Part shown: piece by piece, positions 37,131-48,728 of the stretch
How positions within the stretch are numbered: the stretch's first letter is position 1
Layout: every line of letters begins with the position of its first letter
NCBI GenBank assembly: GCA_910591455.2
Contig: OU342804.1
Span: 21,602,484-21,666,483, forward strand
Reading direction: 5' to 3'
Length of the DNA stretch: 64,000 nt
Source: Pholis gunnellus
Taxonomy: Eukaryota; Chordata; Actinopteri; Perciformes; Pholidae
The notes under the pieces: generated by a model
Seen by the model: the letters and a program-made list of their open reading frames with translations, nothing else
The model's database searches: none
What the model was told of the DNA's origin: nothing
Program-made: the position numbers and the translations under genes

Positions 37131-37600
37131 CTTCACAGAAGTATATTTGTTCAACAGCCACTATGAGCGACCCTGAATGGATGCAATGAAGACGAGGCTG
37201 AAATAATCTATTGTCACTGTCATTGTTTAATTAACGTTTAACATGGGGAAGAAATATGTCTATTTGTGGGGGAGGGGTCAAAGCAGAGAGAATGGGATGG
37301 GCTCGGTTGGTTGAAAGGAAGACAAAACAGTAATTATTTCATTATGGTATGACAGCAATAATATTACTGTAGTGCAGTGTGCAGTGCGCTTATCTGTGAA
37401 ACAAATGAGCTCTCCCCCAGGAGAGCAGACTGCAACACTGAGCCTAAGGTAGGGTTTGCATTACTGTCTTTCTTTCTCCCTCACACACTTTCTTTCCCCC
37501 TTTCTCTGCTACCTTTTTAATATTCTCATTCATAGCACATGCAATTATTTTAAAAATAAATTTAGCACAGATAAAAAAAAGATTGGGCCTCTTGGGTGAC
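37130..37600. other. Non-coding DNA
   Basis: 'tgtagtgcagtgtgcagtgc' at 37369-37388 is a small internal repeat. A pyrimidine-rich run spans 37465-37510. No gene. Confidence 0.33.
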
Positions 37601-37875
37601 GCAAATGACTTCCTTGTTTTTATTAGAAGACAAGGTGTTTATTAGGGGCCTTGTTGGCTTATTGCAGGAGGTTTCTGAGTTTGAGTAATTGTCCAATTAG
37701 GTGTAATTTCAGGATTGGTGCTAACCCAGGCGATTGTGCTGTAAGAGGAAGACTACCACCGGGACACACATTAATGAATCCCACTGAGACCTGTCTACCT
37801 TTAAGAAAGAGAGACTGTGTCTGCTTCTGTTTCGCCTTCCCAAATCTTTTTAACGAGGCATTATAACTGGGATTT
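37600..37875. promoter_or_regulatory. Candidate conserved non-coding block
   Basis: Repeat-free: 'gtttattaggggccttgttg', 'tgtccaattaggtgtaattt', 'cacattaatgaatcccactg'. The 71-codon frame (37651-37866) has no domain. Enhancer-like texture. Confidence 0.35.
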
Positions 37876-38234
37876 ACAATTGAGACAAGGCGCTACTTCT
37901 CCCTCCCCCACTTCATTGTTCCTTATTCTTCACCGTCTGTGCACCGGGTTACAAAAATAATTCATCATTCATGTTATTTCAGTTCTCTGAGCAATTGCCT
38001 CTTATTCAAACAGAAAGGTTACCTTAATTGTTATGTAGCTCAGCTATTTATGCCCTGGCATAAAAATGCATGTTTGCTGCTTCATGGAAAGGTCACTCAT
38101 TACAACCAAAATAAGTTTTGTTTTTTTCTGTTGGTGTGGGCTCCTCAAAGTGTTTTTTGGCTACTTCACAATGAGAGATGGAACAAGATTTTCAGAGAGA
38201 GCTCCAGAGGATCACAGTTGTCGCTCACTATCTG

Positions 38235-38470
38235 ATGTGATGAACATTTTGGGAAATGCACTTATTCGCTTTCTTGCAGAGAGTAAGATGAGAAGACTGA
38301 TACCACTCTGATGTCTGTCTGTTAAACATGAAGCTACAGCCAGGAGACGGAGCTTAGCTGAGCATAAAGATTGGAAACAGGAAATAAGCTAACCTGGCTC
38401 TGTCCGTAGAGCTTACTAATAAACTCATTATATCTCGTTTGTTTTATCCTTACAAAAACCTTGTGTTGAT
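38235..38470 (+). mobile_element. Foldback teleost repeat, left arm (copy 2)
   Basis: A well-kept left arm: 'aacattttgggaaatgcact', 'tattcgctttcttgc', 'gagtaagatgagaaga', 'gataccactctgatgtctgt', 'aacatgaagctacagccagg', 'gcataaagattggaaacagg', 'taacctggctctgtcc', followed by 'cattatatctcgtttgtttt'. No matching right arm follows at once. One may be the fragment at 39439-39521, which would make a single element of about 1.3 kb with extra interior DNA. Confidence 0.85.
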
Positions 38471-39438
38471 TGAAGTAATGTGCTGTAACTTTTTCCTTCT
38501 CTGTTCTGAGAACTGAACTGAACTAAACGAAGGTGCTTCAAATAAATAGCACGGGCAGAAACTGTAATATTGTTTTGCAGACTGTTCTAATTCTGAGGTG
38601 GTGGTCCGTCTTCTCTGCCTTTATGTGCAGAAAAGTTTTAAATGCCCTGACAATTCACTTGTTGATTGTGTTAATATGTCAAATTTAAGACAGGATCTGC
38701 ATGGTGACCGAGATTGTTTTTTTGTTGTTGTTATCGTTGATTTTTCAAAATGTGCAGCCTAAAGGTGTGTTCAGACTAAATGCTAAGCAATTCTATCACA
38801 TGTTACTTGGGGGTAGAGGTGGAATGTGGGTGAGGCTGTGGGTGCCTGTGTGAAGCAGCTGAGCGAGAACGTAGCACCTGGTACAGCACCCACCAGTCAC
38901 TCAAAGCGACCAGGATCTCAATTATGTCTAACTTTAAGAACAATATGATTTAAACGTGTGAGTTATATAAAAATGAACCCCCGTGCAGTTGTCATGAACA
39001 AGGTTACTGGTCGTTGATGTAAACTGTGGCAACACAGGATTGTGAACTGTGCTTACTTTCATAGTGCTATCTTTCACAGGCGTTTTGGTATGCTATCCCT
39101 TGCACTTAGAATTTGTTGCAGACTGAATTGAATCTAGAGGAGCTGGTCTCTTTCAATGTTTTCAAAAATAGATTGAAGGAGTTGGAAGAGAAAGGTACAT
39201 CAGGCTGTAAATTCCTTGACTAAGCATATTGCCCCTATATGATCCAGGATATGATGACCTGAGTCCTTTTTTGGTGTGCTCATGATCTGTCCTAAAATTC
39301 TCGTTTTTTGTAAAATTTGTGTTGCACGTCTAAACACGTAAAGGAGATTTTCAATGTCAATGTGGCTTTTCCTAGTTGAATACATTTTGAATACATGAAT
39401 GAAGTGATTTGTGAACTCCACCTATACCTGCTTACGGC
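38470..39438. other. DNA between two foldback arms
   Basis: No transposase frame is visible. 'aaaggtgtgttcagactaaa' at about 38761-38780 resembles the end of another dispersed repeat. The interval may be the interior of one long element or ordinary sequence between two fragments. Confidence 0.3.
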
Positions 39439-39521
39439 CTTTATGCTAAGCTCATCTTCTCATCTAACTCTCGCCATTAAAGCGAAAAAACATATTTGCC
39501 AAAAAGTGGAACTATTCCTTT
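39439..39521 (-). mobile_element. Foldback teleost repeat, right arm fragment
   Basis: 'ctttatgctaagct', 'catcttctcatctaactctc', 'aagcgaaaaaacatattt' and the terminus 'ggaactattccttt' are the inverted counterparts of the left-arm phrases at 38235-38300. Part of the arm is deleted between 'taagct' and 'catcttctc'. Confidence 0.8.
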
Positions 39522-41300
39522 CACCAAAAACATGATCCTTACCTAATCATAACGAAGGGCCTTAAGAGGCCAAAACCATCATAAAAAACATAAATTGTGC
39601 TTTAGTTGACGGGAGCATCCATTGCAAGGAAAACAAATAGAATACATTGACGACAGAGAGAGAGAAAAAAGACAGGATAGCGTTAGGTTGAGGACCTGTA
39701 AAAAAATGAAATATTAATAAGGGTAAGGGCTGTGATGTTTAAACTCTCGGACAACATCCTCCTACGTGTGTTTGCAGGCCTGCTCTTTGTGGACAAATAA
39801 TAGGTGTTGGGCTGGTCTAAAAAATTCAACACACTGCATAATGTAGAAAGGTCTAGCACGGAAGCACAAGGAATATGAAGGTGACTCTATCAAAAAAGGC
39901 CTGGCCTTCACAACATGTCCACACTTGCTCCCTGCACCCCTCTGCTGTTACATCGGTACGGGTTTAACGCTCCAGCAGGACACAGAGGGTCGAGATGAAG
40001 GGAGAACTACACACTGTGAGTCATCAGCTCAGAGCTCAGAGCAACAGATATGGCCTCACACCACCTGAACCACAGGCTTATAGTGCACAAGATCCCAGAC
40101 TGGACATCATGCAGGCCCACTTGTTTTCAGCCAGTGGGAAGATAAAGCACTAAGCTGCTCATATGAATGCCAGCAGCATCAGGAGAAATGTGTCTGAATC
40201 TAGTTTGGGTTCATGTCAAGGTTACATTACACCCACCCGCCCACCGCCAACACCAACACTAACACCACCCTCTCTTTCTCTCTTTCTCTGCTTCATCCTT
40301 TCTCACATTAGAGCCTCTCACAGTCTCACCACAACCACTGACACCACCACGAGCACATCACATCCTAGCAGCGGCTACCCACCGCTCATCTTCACACTAA
40401 ACCTTGTCCTTCTTTCAGGCTTACGTCTCAACACTCCCTCAGAAATAAGCCATTTCAAAAAGATTCATGAGCAGCTGGAGCCGCCATGCTGTATAACTGC
40501 AGCCATCACAGGCTTCTTCGCTGATACGGCCTGACGTCTCCAAAGGCTCCGGGATTCAAAACAAAATCAGGTTTCCTGATCCAGCGACAAACTGAGCTAT
40601 TGGGAAGGCGCTTTTGCTAAGACTCTTTGTGACATGATGATTGGGAGACAGGCAAATTCTCTATGAATATGGATGCAACTGTTTATGCCTCAAGGAGGAA
40701 AAAAAAAATCAAGCACATACTCGACTGGTAAATATTTGTGAAAAAAAAATCTTGGAATGCTTTTGGCAAGGTAGGCTATATATCTGTTTTGTTGTAGATA
40801 GATTATTTCTTTCCAGTGTGTGGGCTTGGACTGTCAGTTCATACTATCTTAAAAAGGATTATCTGATGCACCTAGGTCTGATTTCAATTTGAATAGGTGC
40901 AAATTTATTTTGCAGTGCTCAATATCACATACAAATAAGTCCCCTATAATCCAATTCCACCCCCACCAGAAAAAAAGGATGAAATAAGAATCTCATTATA
41001 CTGTCCTGCTTTATGTTGGCTTGTTCCCTCACAAACAATCTTCTGAATTCAATATCAGAGTGTTTACTCATAGCTCTTGAATGGACAGAAATCTAAGAGA
41101 ACGACAGGTGATCTTTTTCTAATTTCATAAAATTTCAGGTACAGAAATTCATCCCCAAGCATCAATTCATTTTGAAATACCTGCACCCCATGTCTTATTT
41201 ACTGCCCCTGCGACACTGAAATCGTAGTGATTGAATGTGGTGGTTTGAAATTAGATTGCATTGTGTGTCTCTGGCTAATAATTCCAGATGGAATAGCTCC
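39522..41300. other. Non-coding DNA, no supported gene
   Basis: A 123-codon plus frame (40163-40534) is rich in Ser, Thr and Pro because of CAC/CAA/CTC-rich sequence at 40225-40350. It has no domain, so it is not called. A-runs lie at 40681-40690 and 40740-40749. Confidence 0.38.
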
Positions 41301-42170
41301 TCACTCTGCTTGACGTGATGCACCCAGAGAGAAATATGGAGGCAGAGAGGGAAAGTTAAGGTTGCTTAGGTTCATTCGGAGGCCTTAGAAGCACAATGAA
41401 TCAAGCTTTACTAAACCTTGGGAGTGGTGAGGACCCGTGTAATTTGCTCTGAGAAGTGTTCTCTGAGGAGGTGTGTGGCGCTTCTGGCACAGGAATAGGC
41501 CTGCCCTCTTCTGTGAGTACAGTGTGATGTGATGATAAGATGAGGTGTCCTGTTTAAGAGCTTGATTAATGGCGAAGGAAGAGACGGCCTCTCAGCACAG
41601 ATACTGTTTGGCTTTACTGAAGCACACTTCTGTTCAGGCAGGGGAGCACTCCTGTGGTGCTCCACTTCATCCTTGCCCAAACCCCAAATTACCAACACCA
41701 CTGTCACCAGAGCTCATCCTTACTTAAGGCATAATGGCAAAGATCACGATCAATTTTCAAAAGTCCATTGGAGCAGGCTCCTTCATTATGTTTAAAAACC
41801 ATTCACACTGATTGATCCACGATGAGTGCATGGTATTGATAAATAATTAAAAAGCTCTCAGTTTAATTTGGGGGTAAGTAGAGGATGGAGATTGTGGGGG
41901 TCGGCGGTGGGGGTTGCGTCAGGCCAGTGGGCTCTTAGTTGGTGTAATGAAGCCTGGCCCCCCGCTGTGGCACACTCGGCCTCAGCTCCCTGTCTGCCTC
42001 CCCACTTTGTCCCAATGGACGCACAACCAGCTGGATTCGCCTGCCATATTCACAGCAATCAATGCAATCCGGCTTGAAAGAAAATCAATAAGATGTGTCC
42101 ACTTATGCCTCAGAGTGACTATCCTTTGCCAGAGCAAAGCAGCAAAACCCACACTAGAGATTTCATAAAA
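41300..42170. promoter_or_regulatory. Candidate conserved non-coding cluster
   Basis: Repeat-free and of mixed composition, with 'agagcttgattaatggcg' (41557-41574), 'ataaataattaaaaagctc' and 'tctcagtttaatttggggg'. Several frames of 70-98 codons open on both strands across 41411-42168, which points to composition and not coding. Confidence 0.35.
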
Positions 42171-42600
42171 TGCTCTGTGAGGTGTCCTTGTGGTTGCGGG
42201 GTGCTTAGGCTTTTTCATATTCTTTTTTAGATTTGAGGCATACATCTCACGTTGAAGCACAATCATTTCATGGTGGAGTCCACTAAAGGCATCAAAGAGA
42301 GGATCTCTACAAATATTCTTTGTATTCTTTTGACAATACAATGAAACGGGTATAAAAGATGTACTGACAGAGACCAGAAAAATACAAACAACGCCCCCGT
42401 CGTCCAAACTACAGCATGCAATTTGTTTGTTCAATGACCTGTTTGTTGTTTAGTTTGGAGGACTACAAGTTGGTGTTGTCTACTTATTTAGGTACCATAG
42501 GTGACCTACAGTACCGTAGGTCTGTGCTAGGAGAACATCTTCATGCACTGTCTTGCCTGACAGAGACTGGAAGTCATTCATTTCTGGTGGATGAATGACA
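42170..42600. other. Non-coding DNA, long minus frame not supported
   Basis: A 150-codon minus frame (41982-42434) is the longest in the window. Its translation has no recognisable domain, and part of it lies under plus-strand frames. I see no convincing splice or promoter context. It is recorded here as non-coding. Confidence 0.4.
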
Positions 42601-42873
42601 TCTCTGTGCTTTGTTTACATAGCCGGGCCTTTTGGTGCATGTGAGTGTGCCCCAGTCGCTAACTCGTGTCCGCCGCTCAGAACTGTGCAGCGTTCACACG
42701 GCGGGTTACAGCTGATAACACCGTGCCGACAGACAGCGTTGTCACGGCAGCATAGCGCCCACCCTCCGTTAGCTCTGTTAGTACTTTTGCCATTGTTGAC
42801 ATTGTTAGCACTGTTAGCACCATTAGCTGCAAGTCGCAGACTCAGCTGTTGCCATATTGTGAATAGAATTTAG
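42600..42873. repeat. Probable interspersed repeat with GTTAGCA tandem
   Basis: The end is built from repeats of GTTAG with CACT/CACC spacers (42766-42832, 'cattgttagcactgttagca'). The block closes with 'atagaatttagcacctttaa', a type of ending I associate with dispersed teleost repeats. The 92-codon plus frame here (Leu-rich) is a by-product. Confidence 0.5.
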
Positions 42874-43396
42874 CACCTTTAAGTAAAAGTAGGAGGGCTA
42901 CACTGTGGACATTTCTTCATTACAAATAAAACAATCAAATTCTTAAATAATTAAAACAATAAAAACAAAAAATAAAAACAATCATTATTCAGAAAAGTTA
43001 CATTGTTGATGGTGTTATATTAAAGAAATTATATAGATGATTGAGTCCTAAAAACATATTCTTTCCTAATTCATTATGTACAGTATATTTTAGTTTTTAA
43101 TTTAAAGGTTGGTAAATACTTAGAGCATTGGTGGATTTTACTTAAGGATTAAGGAATACAATCATAAAGATTGTCTTTGCTGTAGACTGCATCACATTTC
43201 ATAAACTGATCATATGCTTTTAATGTAAAATCTTAATCTGCAAAATAACTAGTAACTTTAGGTGCTACAACATTTCCCTCAAAAATGTAGTGGAGTAGAA
43301 GTATAAAGTATCAGAAAAATGAGATACCTCAAAATTGTACTTATTGTACTTCTAGTACTGTACTTGAGTAAATGCACATTGCTCCTCTCCACCACT
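42874..43396 (-). mobile_element. Teleost repeat of the 'gtacttgagtaaatgcac' type
   Basis: The right edge reads 'gtacttctagtactgtactt', 'gagtaaatgcac', then 'tctccaccact'. Inside are 'gtagtggagtagaagtataa' and 'aaaataactagtaactttag'. On the minus strand this matches a common percomorph repeat that begins with ggtggaaagtaac-like sequence and describes long runs of TACTT. The right 140 bp are clear; the left limit is a guess and could lie near 43090. No coding capacity. Confidence 0.7.
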
Positions 43397-44080
43397 AATG
43401 ATCATTAAAATACTGACTTTGAGGGGATATTGTATTTCTATTTAGTCAAAGAACTCCTGCTGTGTGGGGAGGTATGGAGGCCTACAATGAACACTTAATT
43501 TAAAACACAGTTTAAAGGCCATTTGAAAAGTCCAGACAATTGTTGGCTCCATCAGTGAAAGGAGTTTTCCTTTTTTGTTTTAGCGGTGGGGACTGTGTTG
43601 ACAAAGCAGTTTAGTAAAACACCAGAAAAACATGTGCACACAGTGTTGTGTTATGAAGGTTTCAGAACATCGTTATCAGGCTTTTTTGGAAAAGTGTGCG
43701 TGAAAGCCTGGCGAGGAGAATGTGTTGTCCTTTACGCTGGGGTTGATCAGCTCATGGGTTTTTTAATGCTCAGCCCACCAAATCCTCCACCCCCCGCTAT
43801 TGCCACCTGGCTAAACCAGTTAACACCGCAGGCTTGAGGTCACGGCTCAGCGACCCTGGTGCAGACAGCTCCTAGAGGTGTGATATGAGGCCTCACCCAC
43901 TGCTGAATATCGCTACATGCCAGTCATGGACTCGCACCTCGACTGAAGAGCATGATGACTGTAAATCCGAGACAAAGCAAGGTCAACTATGAAACAGAAA
44001 GATGGACACTCATATGCACAAACACGAACTGACAAGCACACATAGCTAAACTGTGTAACCGAACACAATCTGTGTCAGAG
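43397..44080. other. Non-coding DNA, no supported gene
   Basis: The 83-codon plus frame (43586-43837) has no domain. No recognised repeat. Confidence 0.35.
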
Positions 44081-44082
44081 GT

Positions 44083-44106
44083 GGTGTGTGTGTGTGTGCG
44101 TGTGTC
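44083..44106 (+). repeat. Short imperfect (TG)n
   Basis: An imperfect 24-bp TG tract with a C interruption. Confidence 0.85.
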
Positions 44107-44416
44107 TGTGCGTGAGGTCCTGAAGTCATTTGCTAACTCTCTGTGAACCAAAAACAGCAGAAAAAAACAATATTATGCTGTGTCACACTTTTTAGTGCTG
44201 ATATCCGTCTAATTGATGACTTTGTGCCACATCAATCCATTATGCATAATTTAACATGGATCAAGTCCCACATTAACATAATCAGCCATTGGATATTCTG
44301 CATAGTGTGACACGCTAGTGAGGAGCAGAACCCCAGCCTGAGAAAAAGTGACAGGGGAGATGCACCCCGCATGAGTTGGCAAACACACACACACTTTACA
44401 CGCACACACCTACCAA

Positions 44417-44417
<1 letters not shown>

Positions 44418-44502
<85 letters not shown>
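44418..44502 (+). repeat. (AC)n microsatellite, about 84 bp
   Basis: Alternating AC/CA with a single GACA interruption near 44455. It produces a His-Thr repeat frame on plus and a Cys-Val repeat frame on minus (44232-44583), neither real. Confidence 0.97.
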
Positions 44503-44503
<1 letters not shown>

Positions 44504-44547
44504 ACAGTATAGGATGGGATGGAGCTGATGTTAAGATGTCAGATTCT

Positions 44548-44566
44548 TATTCGCTTAAAGCGAATA
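44548..44566. repeat. Small palindrome, 9-bp arms
   Basis: TATTCGCTT and AAGCGAATA flank a single A. It lies between the two CA arrays. Confidence 0.9.
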
Positions 44567-44637
44567 CTGGGAGTCCAGTCTGAGCATCTTGTGTTTATGT
44601 GGAGCTGCATTTGAATAAATAGGATACACATACATAT

Positions 44638-44640
<3 letters not shown>

Positions 44641-44714
<74 letters not shown>
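44641..44714 (+). repeat. (CA)n microsatellite, 37 units
   Basis: 74 bp of uninterrupted CA, the longest pure dinucleotide array in the window. It lies about 140 bp right of the AC array at 44418. Confidence 0.98.
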
Positions 44715-44719
<5 letters not shown>

Positions 44720-45245
44720 CATCACACAGTTAACAGCTTGGAGAGTGAGGGGTGTAGAGCCGCCTGCTTAGACGCTGCCGTTTGCAATCACTAAGCAGCT
44801 TTAGTGTCTCCTACCACAGTCCTGATTTAAAATTCATAAATGCTAATCCTTCATAATTTACAGTTTAAAAAGCAGCCCTGCTCACAGGCCCTGTGGCCAC
44901 AGCTCTGTCAGAGTAATTATACCAAGGAGCTGGGAATGGACTACTAGCAGAGACTTTCAACAGTCAAGGAAATCCCCCTCACTGGCACCAGACCCAATTA
45001 CTCCAAATACCTAAACAGATTAGCAAGTCATTTTCCAGTTCAATCTGGACATAGGTGCCAAATCGGTGTTATACTTTAGTCAGGTGGGTAAATAGCATTA
45101 AAGTTGGGACATGCCTGCTTCTTATTAAGTGGACGGTATGCCAAGTAATTTTATTAGCCATTTCATTTAATTTGTGGCCCCAGAGATTGTCTTTTACAAG
45201 GTTACTAGGCTCTCTCTATTCCTCTGGTGTCAGAGGGTGATTTGC
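44720..45245. promoter_or_regulatory. Candidate conserved non-coding block
   Basis: Repeat-free sequence right of the CA array: 'tttgcaatcactaagcagc', 'cataaatgctaatccttcat', 'agagtaattataccaagg', 'cccaattactccaaatac', 'agtaattttattagccattt'. Enhancer-like, from texture only. Confidence 0.38.
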
Positions 45246-45950
45246 TGCCCTCTCACTGTTCACTGACATTGCAGTGTGTATGTGTGTATATTGAATATGT
45301 GTGTGTGAACGTCACTGATGAACGGATCCCTCTATTTGGGGAGGTGCCAGTTTCTAAACCAAATTCTTTGTCCTTGCGAGGACAAAATACATTAGTTTAG
45401 ATGTAGATTGTCTGTGATTCTTTCATCCAAGGTCACTAATAGAAAGCCAATATCAAAATGGTCTGATTTCACTGTAATGGTCCACAATGACACCACAAAA
45501 CCATTGAAGGTCCAGTGAAAGGGCCCTGCTCTACATGTAGAAGCTCTTAGTGCAAAATGGCTCACCATCCTTTTAAATGCATAATTAAGTAGCAATCTCA
45601 AATATTGATTCATCCTTCATCCTGTTGTACCGTAGGACAGTGAAAGAAGTATAGACATATGTAAAAGAAAGGGATGTTTAGTCTTTTTGCGATTACAATG
45701 TTCAACTACGCAGCAGATTTACACATTTCACCGTTAAATTTGACATGACATCCACCATTTGGGTTTTTGCTATAAGATATCAAATGCACTAGTGTAAAAG
45801 CTGGGTAGTGTAATTAATCATGAATGCCAAAAGCGATAGGAAATTTAGAAATTCAGATTCAGTTTTTCACATTAGCATTTTGCGGTCAAACTTCTGTTGA
45901 ATAAACAGACATATTATGTAACATATGGGTCAATTATATAAATACATATT
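45245..45950. other. Non-coding DNA, no supported gene
   Basis: Short TG-rich stretch at 45276-45308. The minus frame 45392-45613 has no domain. Confidence 0.33.
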
Positions 45951-46302
45951 AGGGATGTAACTAATGATTACTTTCATTATTAAAGTGCCTATCATTTTTG
46001 ACGTTAATTGATGCATTGTTTGTTTCCATAAAATATAAAAAAAAACAGGTGCCCATTATAAATTCCCAGAGATCAAGATGATTCATTCAAATTATTATTA
46101 TTAGCACAAATCCCAAGGATATTTAGTCAAATGTCATATATGACAAAGAAAAGCATATATCCTCACATTTGAGAACCTGCAAATATTTTACATTATTACA
46201 TTTTTCTTGTGTATTTTTAAAAACTTAAAAAAAAGTTACTCTAACAATTTATTAATTATCAAAATAGTGGCCAATAAATTCTCCGTCGATTAGTTTATCA
46301 GT
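45951..46302 (+). mobile_element. Teleost repeat of the 'aactaatgattac...gattag' type
   Basis: The left edge is 'agggatgtaactaatgatta' with 'ctttcattattaaag'. Inside are 'tccataaaatat', 'cccagagatcaagatga' and 'ggatatttagtcaaatgtca'. The right edge is 'ttattaattatcaaaatagt' followed by 'ggccaataaattctccgtcg' and 'attagt'. The order matches a percomorph repeat I know, whose ends are built from ATTAATCGATTA-like phrases in opposite orientation. The copy is diverged and non-coding. Confidence 0.7.
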
Positions 46303-47090
46303 TCACACTGCTTCTTTCAGCTCTGATGCATTTAAAAGTGGAATATAATAGTATTTTCACAGTAGAAATAACTACCTGTATACTATGTTATTCAAATCAC
46401 TGTATTACGTATTACAAAGTTTCTTAGCTTTCAAATAATTTGTTGAAAGGTCATCAAAACTGGACAAATAAATATGAAAACAACATTTCACACTGCAGAG
46501 GCTTGAGACAGAACACAGTATCTACTTTTGTTTTTATACCTGCCTGAGCACTATATCATAGTGGCTCTCATCTCTAAGTGAAAAAAATCAGGATTCTGTT
46601 GGAGCAGATTAGGGAGACTGCATTGGACATCATGTCAAAAATCCCAAGCTTTAAAGTTTTTCTCTGTGGCCATCAACCATGAGGAATGACTCGCTCAGAT
46701 TGAAGATTGAAGATTTCCCTTCCCTCTCTTTTTCACAGTATATCTGCAGAAGCCTACTGCTACTGTATACTGATGCCTGCATGTGTGACTAATACTACTG
46801 TATTAAGCTTTGTTACAAACACACACCATTCACCAGCAATTCTCCTCACCACTTTTGCAACAGTTTATACTAAAATAATATCTTATGCAGCAAGTAACTC
46901 AATTAATTTCACACATCGTCTTGAGAATACGTACTGTTTGAATGTGAGACAAATTATACACCAGAGACCATAGCGCTGGCCTAAAATCAGAAGAAACTAC
47001 TCTTACAACTCCTCTTGCACCCGTATTTTGGTCTTTAGATCTTGCGTACACCCAGGGTGGATCACCATGGTCACCAACATTGCATGGTAC
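46303..47090. other. Non-coding DNA, no supported gene
   Basis: The plus frame 46707-46973 (88 codons) has no domain. No repeat family was recognised. Confidence 0.33.
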
Positions 47091-47094
47091 CTAG

Positions 47095-47136
47095 ATTTTA
47101 ATCATCTTAATCGATTAGCTGTTGCAACCCTAGTTT
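47095..47136 (+). mobile_element. End fragment of an ATTAATCGATTA-type repeat
   Basis: 'catcttaatcgattagctgt' followed by 'tgcaaccctag' resembles the terminal phrase of the same family as 45951-46302. It is only about 40 bp, so the assignment is tentative. Confidence 0.4.
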
Positions 47137-48728
47137 AGCAAGAAAGCTCTGATATACCCATTTACGCTACCTTCTCAGCACCAACAAAAGACAGATAAAG
47201 TTAACAGCTTGCTGGTTTGACTTTGATTTGATTTGTATTTCATTGCTGTAGTTTATCTTAACTTTCACATTGATTGATTACAGTGTACAGGTAGACAGGT
47301 CCTAAAAGAGAAAAGTACACTGAGCAACAATGGTTCTTTAATCTCTAAAACAGAGTATGGTTAACAGAAGCATTTAGCAGATAAAGTGTGGTATTTGACC
47401 AAAACATGGCTAAAAACGAATATTGTACTTAGAAACCCTCAGGTGGCATGAAACAGGATTACACATCATCGTAACAACCAGTGATACGCAGTTATCACTG
47501 CCATGACCTGAACTTTGTCTTTATGTAATCTTTTCTGTCTTTGGCAAAAGAAACCCTCGTACTTTGGCGTTATGTCCTCTATTGTTTCAATATTTATCAT
47601 GTTCTGGTCTTCTAATTGAAAAAAATATTGGTAAACAAATTCTTTCAGGAAACAATTTATTCAGTGAAGCTTCTTAACACCTTGAAAGTGCTGGTAGGAT
47701 TCCACATTTATGGCCTAATGATGGGCCTACTTTTATTTTTCACTTCATTGTTTTCAATCCGTTTTATTGCTCCTTTGTATATTCTGAGGAAATTATAAAT
47801 AGTTTCTTTTTCTTTAGCCATAATGATATTTAAATATCTTAAAACAGGGATCAACAGTTATAAATATGCTGCTCTGTTGATGTTAATCAAGTTAACCGTC
47901 ATGGCAATTACCTTTTGACAATGACGAACTTTCTTCATGAAAACAGGCCTGAGGTTTATTCCTATCAGTGTTCAAAGAAGCAGCCTCAGAATGACAACAC
48001 CCTCGCACATGCTACTGTATATCTTCTCCAAAACACATCACGGCTTCTAATGTGTCAGGCTTGTGGTGCAGCAATTTCACAACCAAATAGCTCCCAGGAG
48101 TGATAAGGGTTTCATTATTGCACGAACAAATCAAAGGCAACAAGCAGCATCATTCATAAAACAGAATTCAATATTTCACCTGTTTTAATTTAGGTGTTCA
48201 ACAAAGCGACCGGGAGATGGAAGACACAGCAAGAAATAATGGAGAAGGTGGGTATAAGTACACAAAGAAAGCCGCACTCCAAAGGATATTGCTTTTAGTT
48301 ATTCTAGTTGTGTGCTAAAGTCTGTGTTGTGCAATTTTGAAAAATAAAATCTAATCAAAACAAGAATGCAAGAATAAAAGACCTGCCCTGAGGCTCCGTC
48401 TTACACGTTTTGAGTTATTTTAGCTTTGAAGCCAACCACAATGACCTCAGCTACATTCATAACTAATGTTAAACTCTTAGCTGTTTTCAAGACTAGAGAT
48501 GAACTGTGAGAATAATGGAGTCATTTTGCATATTATCGTTTCTAGCTCACTAGCCAGCAACCGTCTGCAGAGCTGCGTCCGCTCTCTTCCCGGCAAGCTG
48601 CGTCCACACTTTAAAGCCCCACTGATGTGTGTTGTCACAATTCCAATTACAACAATTCCTTTTTCCTTTCATACTAGTCAAATGACCACAGAAAAGCTCC
48701 AACAACAACCCCATTAGAACAAAGCTAA
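47137..48728. other. AT-rich non-coding DNA
   Basis: Frames at 47616-47798, 47915-48103 and 48499-48717 have no domain. No repeat was recognised up to the LINE remnant. Confidence 0.35.

Noticed and set aside
40163..40534. 123-codon Ser/Thr/Pro-rich plus frame
   Set aside because: The composition follows from CAC/CTC-rich DNA; no domain or signal was seen.
41982..42434. 150-codon minus-strand open frame
   Set aside because: It is the longest frame but has no recognisable domain, no convincing splice sites and overlaps open plus-strand frames; expected by chance in 64 kb.
44232..44583. Cys-Val and His-Thr repeat proteins
   Set aside because: They are translations of (CA)n arrays, not genes.
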